From a virus, in the IMG/VR virus record IMGVR_UViG_3300021085_000004, positions 1 through 32,018 of that record: 32,018 bases of DNA. One strand, 5' to 3'. Position 1 is the stretch's first letter. Every line of letters starts with the position of its first letter. Below are positions 1 through 6,480 of the stretch, piece by piece. The notes under the pieces are model-generated. The model worked only from the letters and a program-made list of their open reading frames with translations. It did not search any database and had not been told where the DNA came from. Made by a program: the position numbers and the translations under genes.

Positions 1-127
1 CTGAAGTATTAGATGCAAAGCTTGTTGCAGTTCTGTCTATTATTGTACCGTTTAAAATACTAGGTTCTGTTACATCCCCATCACTACTTACTGCAAAGTT
101 TAAAAGGTTAGCAGTTGTACAATCAAA
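1..127. repeat. Terminal direct repeat, left copy (contig closure)
   Basis: Bases 1-127 are identical to 31892-32018. The length, 127, equals a k-mer size commonly used by short-read assemblers, so this is most simply the overlap left when a circular or circularly permuted molecule is assembled. It is probably not a biological terminal repeat. An open reading frame continues through the join without a break, which supports closure to 31,891 bp. Confidence 0.95.
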
Positions 128-199
128 TATCCCTAACGATACAGTAGGTTCAACTGATTCTATAAAGAATGGACTTCGTGCATTTATTTTTGTACTCAT
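1..199 (-). CDS. Repeat-containing tail-associated protein, N-terminal part (gene spans contig ends)
   Basis: This is the start of a 493-residue protein whose gene crosses the circle junction. The ATG at 199-197 overlaps the stop of the upstream neck gene (TAATG). The frame stays open to base 1 and continues at 31891 down to 30609, giving 1,482 nt on the circle. The first 66 residues begin MSTKINARSPFF and enter the first of three imperfect Ig-like repeats, each opening near a Cys (FDCTTANL). The protein is not recognised by name. Its position between neck and tail genes suggests a tail-tip or tail-decoration role, which is an inference. Confidence 0.85.
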   Translation of the reverse strand, partial: MSTKINARSPFFIESVEPTVSLGIFDCTTANLLNFAVSSDGDVTEPSILNGTIIDRTATSFASNTS

Positions 200-705
200 T
201 ACTTTTTATTTAATGTAAACTTTAAAAATTCTTCTACGTCTAATCCGTATGCTTCTATAACTTGGTCTGGTAAGTTTTTAAATCCTTGTTCAAATGGTTT
301 AGTAAAAAACAAACTAGGTTTAATACCTTTCCTAAATATGCTTCTTGCAATTAAGAATCCTATTGTCTTGTAATTACCCTTTTGAAACTTACCTTGTTCG
401 TCTCTTAATCTAATGCCTTTTCTTTTTGCCCAATCTGACAATGGTTTAATAGGTGGCATTTTGCTTTTATAACTATAAGGTGTATCGTATTTCTTTTCTG
501 TACCACTTACCCCTTTGTCTTGAAAATTACCATAACCTAAATCCCAACTTAATTGGAATGAATTAGGACTTACCTTTAATACACCATCTAAACGTTTATA
601 AAGACCCTTAGTATCGTTCTTCTTTAGTCTAGTAAGGTTACGTCTTGCTTGACTAGAAACATACTTTCTAAAGTCTTCTAATGATTGTTTAGTATTTGTT
701 AGCAT
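199..705 (-). CDS. Putative neck/tail-completion protein (HK97 gp10-like)
   Basis: This 168-residue basic protein has a helical N-terminus rich in Lys and Arg, then a central segment with WDLGYGNFQDKGVSG and a PPIKPLSDWAKRKGI motif, and a C-terminus with an FFTKPFEQGF patch. That layout (basic helix, central GxxxxDKG-type loop, then P-x-LxxWAxxKG) recalls the HK97 gp10-like neck proteins that join head and tail. Its start overlaps the end of the preceding 151-residue gene by 7 nt, and its stop overlaps the next ATG. The family assignment is from pattern memory and moderate. Confidence 0.6.
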   Translation of the reverse strand: MLTNTKQSLEDFRKYVSSQARRNLTRLKKNDTKGLYKRLDGVLKVSPNSFQLSWDLGYGNFQDKGVSGTEKKYDTPYSYKSKMPPIKPLSDWAKRKGIRLRDEQGKFQKGNYKTIGFLIARSIFRKGIKPSLFFTKPFEQGFKNLPDQVIEAYGLDVEEFLKFTLNKK

Positions 706-1154
706 ACAGTCATATCGTTTTGTACAATTACGTCAAATGTTGCAACCCATCCTGCTAACTTGTTTTCAAATCTATCTACAAAAGGTTCACATCCTACTGC
801 TCCTTCTATTTGGAATAGGTCTGTATATAAGTCTCCCCTTTGTAATATTGCTATTAGTCTATTTACTATTGCTAGTTGTGTATTTAGTACGTCTTGTTCG
901 TTGTCGTTTCCTACAAATATATCTGTAACTTCATCTTTAGATTCGTCTACAATATCCATAGCTAAAACACTAATATTAAAAGTGAGTGTATTGTTTAATA
1001 CGTTGCAGTTATTTACTATGATATGTGATAATGGAAATATAGTTTGTTTGTTTAAATCTACATCGTCTAAACTACCATAAGAAACCGTATTTACAAAAGG
1101 CTCTGCATTTAGAGTATCTTTTATTTTATCCGTTACGTTGTAAAATCCTGTCAT
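699..1154 (-). CDS. Putative tail terminator/head-tail joining protein
   Basis: This 151-residue acidic protein starts MTGFYNVTDKIKD. It has an alternating strand/helix pattern with a middle section about a LNTQLAIVNRLIAIL helix and a C-terminal strand GWVATFDVIVQN. Size, fold pattern and position (after a tail-assembly chaperone, before a gp10-like gene) match tail-terminator or tail-completion proteins of siphoviruses. The ATG overlaps the stop of the upstream -1 frame (ATGA). This is evidence that ribosomes reach the end of that alternative frame. Confidence 0.55.
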   Translation of the reverse strand: MTGFYNVTDKIKDTLNAEPFVNTVSYGSLDDVDLNKQTIFPLSHIIVNNCNVLNNTLTFNISVLAMDIVDESKDEVTDIFVGNDNEQDVLNTQLAIVNRLIAILQRGDLYTDLFQIEGAVGCEPFVDRFENKLAGWVATFDVIVQNDMTVC

Positions 1155-1420
1155 CTGTTTTTAATTAATTGTGCTTCTAGTTGGTTCTTTTCTTTTTCAA
1201 ATGCTAAATACATTAAACACTCGTGAAAGTTTAGTTTAGTGATATGTTCAAACCTTGTAACATCTCCTTTAGCGATTCCATAGATTGATTGATACCATCC
1301 CCATTTTTTGCCAAAGTTTGCAGCTGCTCCGTAGTTAGTTCCTTCGGTACTTCCTGACTCAAATAGTTCAGGGTAGTTTTCAATAACTCGTTGTTTAAAT
1401 TGTAAAAAAAAAACATACAT
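1151..1420 (-). CDS. -1 frame extension of tail assembly chaperone (GT-like)
   Basis: This frame is -1 relative to the 1893-1231 gene and overlaps its last 190 nt. A shift on the T10 run would join residues 1-163 of the upstream frame to 84 residues read from here (LQFKQRVIENYPELF onward), giving a product of about 247 residues. The extension has well-formed protein features: a GKKWGWYQSIYGIAKGD segment, an LNFHECLMYLAFEKEKN helix and a charged tail. It ends in ATGA with the next gene. An ATG at 1420 could allow separate initiation, but it has no convincing start context. Expression by frameshifting is inferred. Confidence 0.7.
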   Translation of the reverse strand: MYVFFLQFKQRVIENYPELFESGSTEGTNYGAAANFGKKWGWYQSIYGIAKGDVTRFEHITKLNFHECLMYLAFEKEKNQLEAQLIKNR

Positions 1421-1893
1421 CCCATTACTACATCTAGTGGAATACCTTTCATTAGGTCAGCATTATCTAACCCATCGTACTCTTCTATTTGATATCTATC
1501 CCCTTTGTCTAATGTAATTGGTCTATAAAGAACTGTCATTGCTTTGTGCATTGTTTCCCAGTTCGTGAAGTTTTCGTCTAAGTCTACATACTCGCCTAAT
1601 GTCATATCGTCAAGTACAGGTATAAAACCATAAGTAATCCCTTTGTGTTTAAACTTAGGAATCAAATCTTGCTTCTTGTCAAACAAGTTGTTTATATCGT
1701 TTAGTATTTCCTGAACGTATATATATTTAATCTTTGCAATATCCTTTAAGTTAAGGTTACAAAATATCTCAACTGTTTTGTGCATCAAGAAACTACTATC
1801 CTGATTGTCATCTGTATTTATCTCTGCAAACTTTTGGTATTGCTCTAATGTTATTTCAGATAAACTACTTGGTACTTGTATTTCAACTTTCAT
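1231..1893 (-). CDS. Tail assembly chaperone, short form (G-like)
   Basis: This 220-residue protein begins MKVEIQVPSSLSEITLEQYQ. Its middle portion (FKHKGITYGFIPVLDDMTLGEYVDLD, then MHKAMTVLYRPIT) resembles a family found beside tail genes in flavobacterial phages. At residues 160-163 the gene runs through ten T residues (MFFFY). The last 57 codons overlap a second protein-like frame (1151-1420), as expected for a lambda G/GT-type chaperone made in two lengths. The reading frame shown is the unshifted product. A TATTGT promoter-like element sits 6 nt before the ATG. The role, holding tape measure and tube subunits during tail assembly, is inferred. Confidence 0.75.
   Translation of the reverse strand: MKVEIQVPSSLSEITLEQYQKFAEINTDDNQDSSFLMHKTVEIFCNLNLKDIAKIKYIYVQEILNDINNLFDKKQDLIPKFKHKGITYGFIPVLDDMTLGEYVDLDENFTNWETMHKAMTVLYRPITLDKGDRYQIEEYDGLDNADLMKGIPLDVVMGCMFFFYNLNNELLKTTLNYLSQEVPKELTTEQLQTLAKNGDGINQSMESLKEMLQGLNISLN
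1404..1413 (-). other. Programmed -1 frameshift slippery site (T10)
   Basis: Ten consecutive T residues on the coding strand, between ATG and TAC in the 0 frame, supply a T-TTT-TTT slippery heptamer. Both the 0-frame and -1-frame continuations look like real protein. Slippage would happen after Phe-163. Confidence 0.65.
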
Positions 1894-1899
1894 ATTATA

Positions 1900-1924
1900 A
1901 CAATAACAAAAAGCCTTATTTGTA
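1900..1924 (-). promoter_or_regulatory. Phage late promoter-like element (copy before chaperone)
   Basis: On the minus strand: TACAAA (1924-1919), 13 nt, TATTGT (1905-1900), then 6 nt to the ATG at 1893. It shares element sequence and spacing with six other late-region gaps. The -35-like half is one base off the AACAAA consensus. TATTGT occupies -12 to -7 if transcription began at the A of ATG. Confidence 0.65.
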
Positions 1925-1930
1925 TAAATA

Positions 1931-1962
1931 GAAAAAGGGTCACACTACTGCAACCCTTTAAC
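1931..1962 (-). terminator. Rho-independent terminator
   Basis: The stem AAAGGGT/ACCCTTT (arms 1953-1959 and 1934-1940) has partly paired inner bases and is followed by a T-run on the minus strand. It ends the small-gene unit at 2803-2017, just before the promoter-like element of the chaperone gene. Confidence 0.75.
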
Positions 1963-1980
1963 CAACTAATCTAAAAATGA

Positions 1981-2011
1981 AAAAATGTTAGCACCTTTAA
2001 GAAGGAGTGCC
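1981..2011 (-). terminator. Possible second hairpin terminator
   Basis: Directly after the stop at 2017, GCAC pairs with GTGC and CTT with AAG, with a 2-nt bulge, and six T residues follow on the minus strand. It is weaker than the hairpin at 1931-1962 and may act in tandem with it. Confidence 0.4.
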
Positions 2012-2016
2012 AGTCC

Positions 2017-2256
2017 TTATTTTATATTATGTTCATATAAGTATCTATACACTTCGTTTATCTTGTCTTCTAATTCCTTACTGTTTTGCTCGTAAGTTTC
2101 TTTACCTCTGCTAAATTGGTTCTTATAGTCTATTACTAATTTAACTGGATAACCACCTTTTTTATAACCTGTTTCTATTGGGTTCTGTATAACATACACT
2201 TCATTTTCCCAACATATCTTTTTAACCTCCCAGTCTTTTAACTCTTGAGCAACCAT
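2017..2256 (-). CDS. Small phage protein, unknown function
   Basis: This 79-residue protein starts MVAQELKDWEVKKICWENEV and ends with a Lys/Glu-rich helix (ELEDKINEVYRYLYEH). A longer version would need a TTG start at 2295 deep inside the upstream gene, so the ATG at 2256 is preferred. It overlaps the end of the 56-residue membrane ORF by 19 nt. A central segment (GYPVKLVIDYKNQFSRGKET) suggests strand then loop. I recognise no family. Two terminator-like hairpins follow it, making it the last gene of the terminase-proximal unit. Confidence 0.6.
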   Translation of the reverse strand: MVAQELKDWEVKKICWENEVYVIQNPIETGYKKGGYPVKLVIDYKNQFSRGKETYEQNSKELEDKINEVYRYLYEHNIK

Positions 2257-2408
2257 AAGAATCCATTTAAGAATGCGTGTAAACCTAAAATACAAAAGGT
2301 AATAAATAACAACCCTCTTTTAATCGTGTTCTTTACAGCTGCTCTATTTTCCTTTGCTGTTAATTGTTTCACTAATCTATATTCGTAACTATTTTTTAAA
2401 TCTTCCAT
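2238..2408 (-). CDS. Small single-pass membrane protein
   Basis: This 56-residue protein has a charged N-terminus (MEDLKNSYEYRLVKQ, about 1-31) and then one hydrophobic segment (GLLFITFCILGLHAFLNGFLWLL, about 32-54), followed by a short Lys-Ser end. The layout predicts an inner-membrane protein with its basic N-terminus in the cytoplasm. It overlaps the next gene by 19 nt in another frame. No family is recognised. Accessory lysis or superinfection exclusion are possibilities with no direct support. Confidence 0.55.
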   Translation of the reverse strand: MEDLKNSYEYRLVKQLTAKENRAAVKNTIKRGLLFITFCILGLHAFLNGFLWLLKS

Positions 2409-2441
2409 TGTGTTTGTTTTTGTAAATATATAAAATTAATT

Positions 2442-2573
2442 TTAAAGTAGTGAAGCGTTTAAGCAATCTGAACTGCATACATCGTCTTCACATTCTGCAC
2501 CACATACAAAACATTCATTGCTTTGTTGTAGACTTTCTAAGTATCTGTCATATTCTCTTTCTATATAACTCAT
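2442..2573 (-). CDS. Cysteine-rich microprotein, possible zinc-binding
   Basis: This 43-residue protein has a helical, charged first half (MSYIEREYDRYLESLQQSN) and a second half with five cysteines: C-x2-C-x4-C-x5-C-x3-C (CFVCGAEC, then DDVCSSDC). The spacing would suit a small zinc knuckle. The stop is followed by 33 nt before the membrane ORF. It is too short for a confident family call, but codon structure and tight packing between neighbours support a real gene. Confidence 0.5.
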   Translation of the reverse strand: MSYIEREYDRYLESLQQSNECFVCGAECEDDVCSSDCLNASLL

Positions 2574-2584
2574 ATCTGTTTGTT

Positions 2585-2803
2585 TTAAATCTCCTCTAGT
2601 TCAAAAGTTGATATTAGTTTATTAAGTTTAGTCTCCATAGACTTGAAAGTCTTAGAGCTATGAACAAGCTTAGCATTAAGAACTATCTTAAATCCACTAG
2701 CCCAAGTTCTAACTGAGTCATTAAAACTCACTTCAAGTGTACCTGTTTCACTATGGAACTCTACTACTTCTCCTTCTAATAATCTGTTTTTTAAAGTTGT
2801 CAT
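2585..2803 (-). CDS. Small phage protein, unknown function
   Basis: This 72-residue protein starts MTTLKNRLLEGEVVEFHSE. It has a strand-rich N-terminal half (GEVVEFHSETGTLEVSF, then TWASGFKIVLNAKLV) and a C-terminal helix (METKLNKLISTFELEE). I recognise no family. It is the first gene after the terminator that follows the large terminase, and an A-rich leader (AACAAAAACAATAAAAATT) precedes its ATG with no TATTGT box. The small strand-rich fold could be a DNA-mimic, SH3-like or regulatory protein; nothing here decides. Confidence 0.55.
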   Translation of the reverse strand: MTTLKNRLLEGEVVEFHSETGTLEVSFNDSVRTWASGFKIVLNAKLVHSSKTFKSMETKLNKLISTFELEEI

Positions 2804-2828
2804 AATTTTTATTGTTTTTGTTTGTTTT

Positions 2829-2875
2829 AAAAAAAAGGGGATAGAGTTGGTATTCGTTCATCGTTGTCCCCTTGT
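2829..2875 (-). terminator. Rho-independent terminator after terL
   Basis: The stem AAGGGGA/TCCCCTT (arms 2867-2873 and 2835-2841) closes a 25-nt loop and is followed by eight T residues on the minus strand. It lies 65-110 nt downstream of the large terminase stop and separates it from the next small genes. Confidence 0.7.
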
Positions 2876-2940
2876 TTGTTTTAATTACAGTGCTAATATA
2901 TAATTCTTTTTTAAATAAAAAAAATATTAACAAAAAACTT

Positions 2941-4110
2941 TTAATAAATGTAATAATTCCCTTTATTAGGATTCTCTAGTTGGTCTGTTAAAACGTACCT
3001 AGCTGCATCAATACAATCTGGGTGTTCTCCAGTTGGTTTCTGTAATGTGTTACCTTCTTTATCCTTTGCCCATACATAACCACCTAATTCTCTTTTAAGG
3101 TTCTTAGAACGGCTTGTAACAAATATTTCATTTTGGTTTATTAAGTTGATTCCATATACTACTGAATCCCTCCCTTTACTTACACCGTGTATATTGTTTC
3201 CATATTGTTGTAGTTCTGCAATAGACTTAGGTTCTGCTGAATCAGCTGTAATACTTTCTTTAATATTAGATGCTTCTAAGAATCTATGTATATCCCTGTT
3301 TAACATTCCCTTCTTATAAAGTACCTCATCAAATATATAAGAATCGTTCCATTTGTATAATGCTATTAATGTTGTTGGGTCTACACTATATCCAAAGTCC
3401 ATTCCATAACCTAATAACCTTGCTTCAAATGGTACAGTATCTATTTCTTTCCAGTCAGGAATACAAGCACCCTCTAAAGAGCCAATTTCTCCAAGTCCGT
3501 AGACTCGCCACCACGAAGCCCAGTAGGTTGATGTCTTTCCTTTCTCCTTTGCTTTCTCTATTTCGTTTACAATGCTTACAGGTAAACTATCGTTGTCTTT
3601 ATAAGTTAGTGTAATAAAGTCTGTGTCTTCTTTTCCTATCAATTCCTTATCTACCCAAAATACACTAGACGGATTGTAGTCTAACCATACGTTTCCACTT
3701 GTTCTTACTATTAGTTGTTGATAAGCATCAAATGGTATATTGTTGCACTCGTTAATATATAGGTCTGTTCTTCTTGCTCCTCTTAGTTTATCTGGTTGGT
3801 CAGTACTAAAGAACTCTATATAGCTTCCATTTGTAAATGTGTATTTTAAGGTACTCTTATTTAGTTGCACATCCTTATACCTATTCATTGACTTTAAAAT
3901 GCCTAAGAAGTCTTTATATGCACCTCTACGTAAATGTGGTACACTTTCACTTACTACACTTATTTCTTTATCCCTGTTCTTTATAGCATAATCAATTAAT
4001 ATAAGAAGTATGCAAATAGTTTTACCTGCACTAGTTCCACCCCTTACAATCTTAGTACGACTGTTTAGGCTTCTTAGTTTAGTAAGTGCTTTTGTTTTTT
4101 TAACCTGCAT
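2941..4110 (-). CDS. terL: Terminase large subunit
   Basis: This 389-residue DNA-packaging motor has an ATPase domain with Walker A GGTSAGKT (residues 24-31) and Walker B LYINE (about 117-121). The RNase H-like nuclease domain follows: GMDFG with Asp-238, ITADSAEPKS with Asp-290, and GEHPDCIDAARY with Asp-365. It docks on the portal, hydrolyses ATP to translocate DNA, and cuts concatemers. At 389 residues it is a compact member of the family, complete at both ends. It follows the putative small terminase by about 30 nt and precedes a terminator. The packaging mode (headful or cos) cannot be read from the sequence. Confidence 0.95.
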   Translation of the reverse strand: MQVKKTKALTKLRSLNSRTKIVRGGTSAGKTICILLILIDYAIKNRDKEISVVSESVPHLRRGAYKDFLGILKSMNRYKDVQLNKSTLKYTFTNGSYIEFFSTDQPDKLRGARRTDLYINECNNIPFDAYQQLIVRTSGNVWLDYNPSSVFWVDKELIGKEDTDFITLTYKDNDSLPVSIVNEIEKAKEKGKTSTYWASWWRVYGLGEIGSLEGACIPDWKEIDTVPFEARLLGYGMDFGYSVDPTTLIALYKWNDSYIFDEVLYKKGMLNRDIHRFLEASNIKESITADSAEPKSIAELQQYGNNIHGVSKGRDSVVYGINLINQNEIFVTSRSKNLKRELGGYVWAKDKEGNTLQKPTGEHPDCIDAARYVLTDQLENPNKGNYYIY

Positions 4111-4140
4111 AGATTATACAGACTAACGTTCTAGTTATCG

Positions 4141-4371
4141 CTAATCTATAAACAACGGAACATCTTCATTAATCGTGATGTCTTTAGTTTCTTTTGGTTT
4201 ACCTAAGTAGTAACTTAAATACAACTGTACCCATTTAATATCTCCAGACTCTACACCTTCTTTAAGTGCTGACAAAGCTGCATCTTCTAAAGGGCTTAAA
4301 CGTTCTACTAATTGTATTTCGTCTGCTTTAGATTTTCTTCCTGCTCCTGCTCTTTTACCACCGTGTGCCAT
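4141..4371 (-). CDS. Putative terminase small subunit
   Basis: This 76-residue protein begins MAHGGKRAGAGRKSKADE, a basic Gly-rich N-terminus typical of small phage DNA-binding terminase-associated proteins. A helical segment follows (LSPLEDAALSALKEGVESGD), then WVQLYLSYYLGKPKETKDI. It lies immediately upstream of the large terminase and is the first gene after a promoter-like element at 4399-4423. The likely role is DNA recognition at packaging start. It is shorter than most small terminases, so a terminase-associated DNA-binding protein is an alternative. Confidence 0.65.
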   Translation of the reverse strand: MAHGGKRAGAGRKSKADEIQLVERLSPLEDAALSALKEGVESGDIKWVQLYLSYYLGKPKETKDITINEDVPLFID

Positions 4372-4398
4372 CTTGAAATAAATTGATTATTCAATTAT

Positions 4399-4423
4399 AC
4401 AATAACTTTTTAATTCTTTTGTT
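4399..4423 (-). promoter_or_regulatory. Phage late promoter-like element before terminase genes
   Basis: AACAAA (4423-4418), 13 nt, TATTGT (4404-4399) on the minus strand, continuing ATAAT. Unlike the other copies it lies 27 nt upstream of the ATG at 4371. The element is therefore not simply part of a ribosome-binding context, which argues for a promoter. Confidence 0.7.
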
Positions 4424-4430
4424 AAATAGG

Positions 4431-4529
4431 TTAGTCTTTGTTTTTATAGTAATCTTCAAAGTAAACCCATATAGTTGCTAAGACTATTGCCCATCCTAAG
4501 AAGAACAATAATAAATAACTTCCCATCAT
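4431..4529 (-). CDS. Single-pass membrane microprotein
   Basis: This 32-residue protein is almost all one membrane segment (SYLLLFFLGWAIVLATIWVYF, with Trp-13 and Trp-22) followed by a charged EDYYKNKD end. Its ATG overlaps the stop of the DnaA-like gene (ATGA), so it is probably translationally coupled to it. It is the last gene of the early block before the late promoter-like element. Function is unknown. The coupling and clear hydrophobic design support expression despite the small size. Confidence 0.5.
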   Translation of the reverse strand: MMGSYLLLFFLGWAIVLATIWVYFEDYYKNKD

Positions 4530-5071
4530 ACTCTTTTTCTTTTTAAGTCCATTTGCATCATACTATATATTGCTTGAACTCTGGTTAATAAATCTTCTGC
4601 TTTTTCTTCTGGTGTTTTGTCTATTAGTATATGTAACTTGTTATAGACTTCGTTTATTCTTTTCATTGGTCTTTTAGGTGGTTCGTAAACTTGTTCAACC
4701 TCAACCGTTCTTTTAGTGTTCAGCTTTCTCTTTAGTTCTATTATCTCTTCGTCTTTTGACATATCATATACTTCTTTATAGTAGTTGCTTAAACAAGTAA
4801 TGTATTTTTGTGCAAACTCATAATCTTGTTCTATCCAAAAAGCAGCCTTCTTAAATCCGTGTAATACGGTTGCGTGGTTTAACTCTAAAGTTTTACCTAT
4901 CGTTTGTAAAGTCATACCCTCCTTTTCTCTTAGTATGTAGAAGTATATAAACCTAGCTTCTACTACTGGTTGTTGTCTTGTCTTTAATCCTATGTCAATA
5001 GATAGTGTTTGGCCTATAATGTCTTTTAATAGTTTTGGTTTGTTTATTAGTAGTTCTGTGTATTGTTTCAT
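4526..5071 (-). CDS. Free-standing DnaA domain IV-like DNA-binding protein
   Basis: In this 181-residue protein, residues 34-90 resemble the C-terminal DNA-binding domain of the initiator DnaA: EARFIYFYILREKEGMTLQTIGKTLELNHATVLHGF. NHATVLHG (65-72) aligns with the DnaA signature DHTTVLHA, which contacts the DnaA box. No AAA+ domain precedes it. The C-terminal half is a charged helical region. It may bind DnaA-box-like sites to start phage replication or to interfere with host initiation. It is encoded just downstream of the methyltransferase gene. DNA binding is well supported by similarity; the role is inferred. Confidence 0.8.
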   Translation of the reverse strand: MKQYTELLINKPKLLKDIIGQTLSIDIGLKTRQQPVVEARFIYFYILREKEGMTLQTIGKTLELNHATVLHGFKKAAFWIEQDYEFAQKYITCLSNYYKEVYDMSKDEEIIELKRKLNTKRTVEVEQVYEPPKRPMKRINEVYNKLHILIDKTPEEKAEDLLTRVQAIYSMMQMDLKRKRV

Positions 5072-5725
5072 TTAAAATAATCTTATTTGTTGTTTATGTT
5101 GTTCTATTCTTTTAATTGCTGCTTCGTAATATTCTTTGTCAAGTTCACAAGCTGTTAGGTCATATCCTAAGTTATGACAAGCAATAGCTATTGAGCCGCT
5201 TCCTAAGTGTGTATCTAATATCTTGTCTCCTTCTTTAGCGTAGTTCATTAAAAGCCATTCGTATAATGCCACAGGTTTTTGAGTTGGGTGTATTTTATTA
5301 CTTGATGAAGTATTACCTTCTAAATTTCCATAATACCTATAATAAAATTGCTTTGCCACTTTATTAAAACTTGTATAAGCCAATTCACCATCTGAAAAGT
5401 TTGGAACAGGATTCCCTTTATACCAAAAAATAAAACCCTTACAAGCATTAATCCATAATGAAGGAAAATAATTAGCACCCCAAACAATTTGATTTTTGCT
5501 TATTCTTTTTAATTCTATAAAATATTTATCCGTTGGAATTGAATCATCCCAATTACTATGCTTATACTTATTTGCTTTAACTCTTGTCCCATCACTTGTT
5601 TTATTGGTTCTGTTAAAATCTCCAAATCCAATACCATAAGGAGGGTCAACAATAGCTAGGTCAAAGTGATTATCTTCGTACCTAGCCATTAGCTGCATAT
5701 TGTCTTCGTTTGTTATATTAATCAT
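5072..5725 (-). CDS. DNA (N4-cytosine/N6-adenine) methyltransferase
   Basis: This 217-residue protein carries the catalytic motif IV DPPYG at residues 27-31 and the AdoMet-binding motif I late in the sequence (ILDTHLGSGSIAIA, about 168-181). That motif order marks the beta class of amino-methyltransferases. A central segment (WYKGNPVPNF, then NKIHPTQKPVALYEWL) fits the family. The enzyme would methylate adenine-N6 or cytosine-N4 in a short DNA site. No restriction endonuclease is adjacent, so it is an orphan methylase that may protect phage DNA from host restriction. The start overlaps the ParB-like gene by 8 nt. Confidence 0.92.
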   Translation of the reverse strand: MINITNEDNMQLMARYEDNHFDLAIVDPPYGIGFGDFNRTNKTSDGTRVKANKYKHSNWDDSIPTDKYFIELKRISKNQIVWGANYFPSLWINACKGFIFWYKGNPVPNFSDGELAYTSFNKVAKQFYYRYYGNLEGNTSSSNKIHPTQKPVALYEWLLMNYAKEGDKILDTHLGSGSIAIACHNLGYDLTACELDKEYYEAAIKRIEQHKQQIRLF

Positions 5726-6458
5726 TCTTTAGTTGTAAGTATTCTGATAAAACATCGTTTATGTGTAGTCTAAAATCTTTAATGGACGTTAATTTAGCGT
5801 GGTCGTTTTCCAACATATCTTTATATCGTTTTAATATATATTCACAAGCGTATAAAGAATTTGATTTGTAACTAACATTAACTATTTCACGAAGGCAGTA
5901 CGATTGTGCTTTACTTTTGCCGTATGTATCAACAAGGCTACTTAACTTATCTGCAAGGTAATCAGGCATCTTACCTGTTCTAAATACACAATCACCCGTA
6001 ATAAACTTAGTCTTACTGTAATCCATATACAACTTCAGTATAGTTCCTGTTGATAAATTAGTGTTATATTTATTATACTTACCAAGAGTATCATTGTAAG
6101 ATTGGTCTATTTCCGCATACTTCTCCAAGTAGTCTTCGTTTTTCCAATTTAGGTTACTTGCGTTATATTCAAGTATTATTTTAAGCCTTTCTTTTTCTGT
6201 TAAATTATCTAACCAAGTTACAACATAAACTGGCACTACTTCCTGACCTGCTTTAATAGCTGCATAATATCTGTGATGCCCTTCTAATATGTTATATTGG
6301 CAATCTACTTTTATCACATCCATCCATCCGAACTTTCTTAATTTAGCTTCAAACTTATTTACGTGTGAATCATCTATAGCTCTATTAATGGCTGATGGGT
6401 TAAGTTGTTTAATGTTTAAGATTTCTAACTTTCCTATTTTGAATTGTTTTGTTTTCAT
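5718..6458 (-). CDS. ParB/Srx-domain protein (phage ParB-like)
   Basis: In this 246-residue protein the N-terminal ParB/sulfiredoxin-type domain occupies about residues 8-85, with the nucleotide-binding motif EGHHRYYAAIKAG at 59-71 followed by PVYVV. The rest is helical and lacks a clear HTH. Phages often pair such domains with a DNA methyltransferase, as here (8-nt overlap with the downstream gene). Proposed roles in such pairs are DNA-site recognition, CTP/ATP-dependent nuclease activity or methylation control. No ParA partner is present, so plasmid-type partition is unlikely. Confidence 0.85.
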   Translation of the reverse strand: MKTKQFKIGKLEILNIKQLNPSAINRAIDDSHVNKFEAKLRKFGWMDVIKVDCQYNILEGHHRYYAAIKAGQEVVPVYVVTWLDNLTEKERLKIILEYNASNLNWKNEDYLEKYAEIDQSYNDTLGKYNKYNTNLSTGTILKLYMDYSKTKFITGDCVFRTGKMPDYLADKLSSLVDTYGKSKAQSYCLREIVNVSYKSNSLYACEYILKRYKDMLENDHAKLTSIKDFRLHINDVLSEYLQLKND

Positions 6459-6480
6459 AATGTTTGTTTGTTAATTCTTA

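Noticed and set aside
1-127. Terminal repeat as a true biological direct terminal repeat.
   Set aside because: The length equals a standard assembler k-mer and a gene frame runs cleanly across the join; a real packaging repeat normally falls outside such constraints.
1404-1413. T10 run as a sequencing or assembly error joining one gene.
   Set aside because: Kept as less likely: both frames after the run have protein-like sequence, and the known family uses frameshifting; comparison with relatives could still overturn this.
2751-2933. 60-codon frame after the terminase on the minus strand.
   Set aside because: It crosses the terminator hairpin and its poly-T run and overlaps the next gene; the translation is Lys/Asn/Phe-rich with no pattern.
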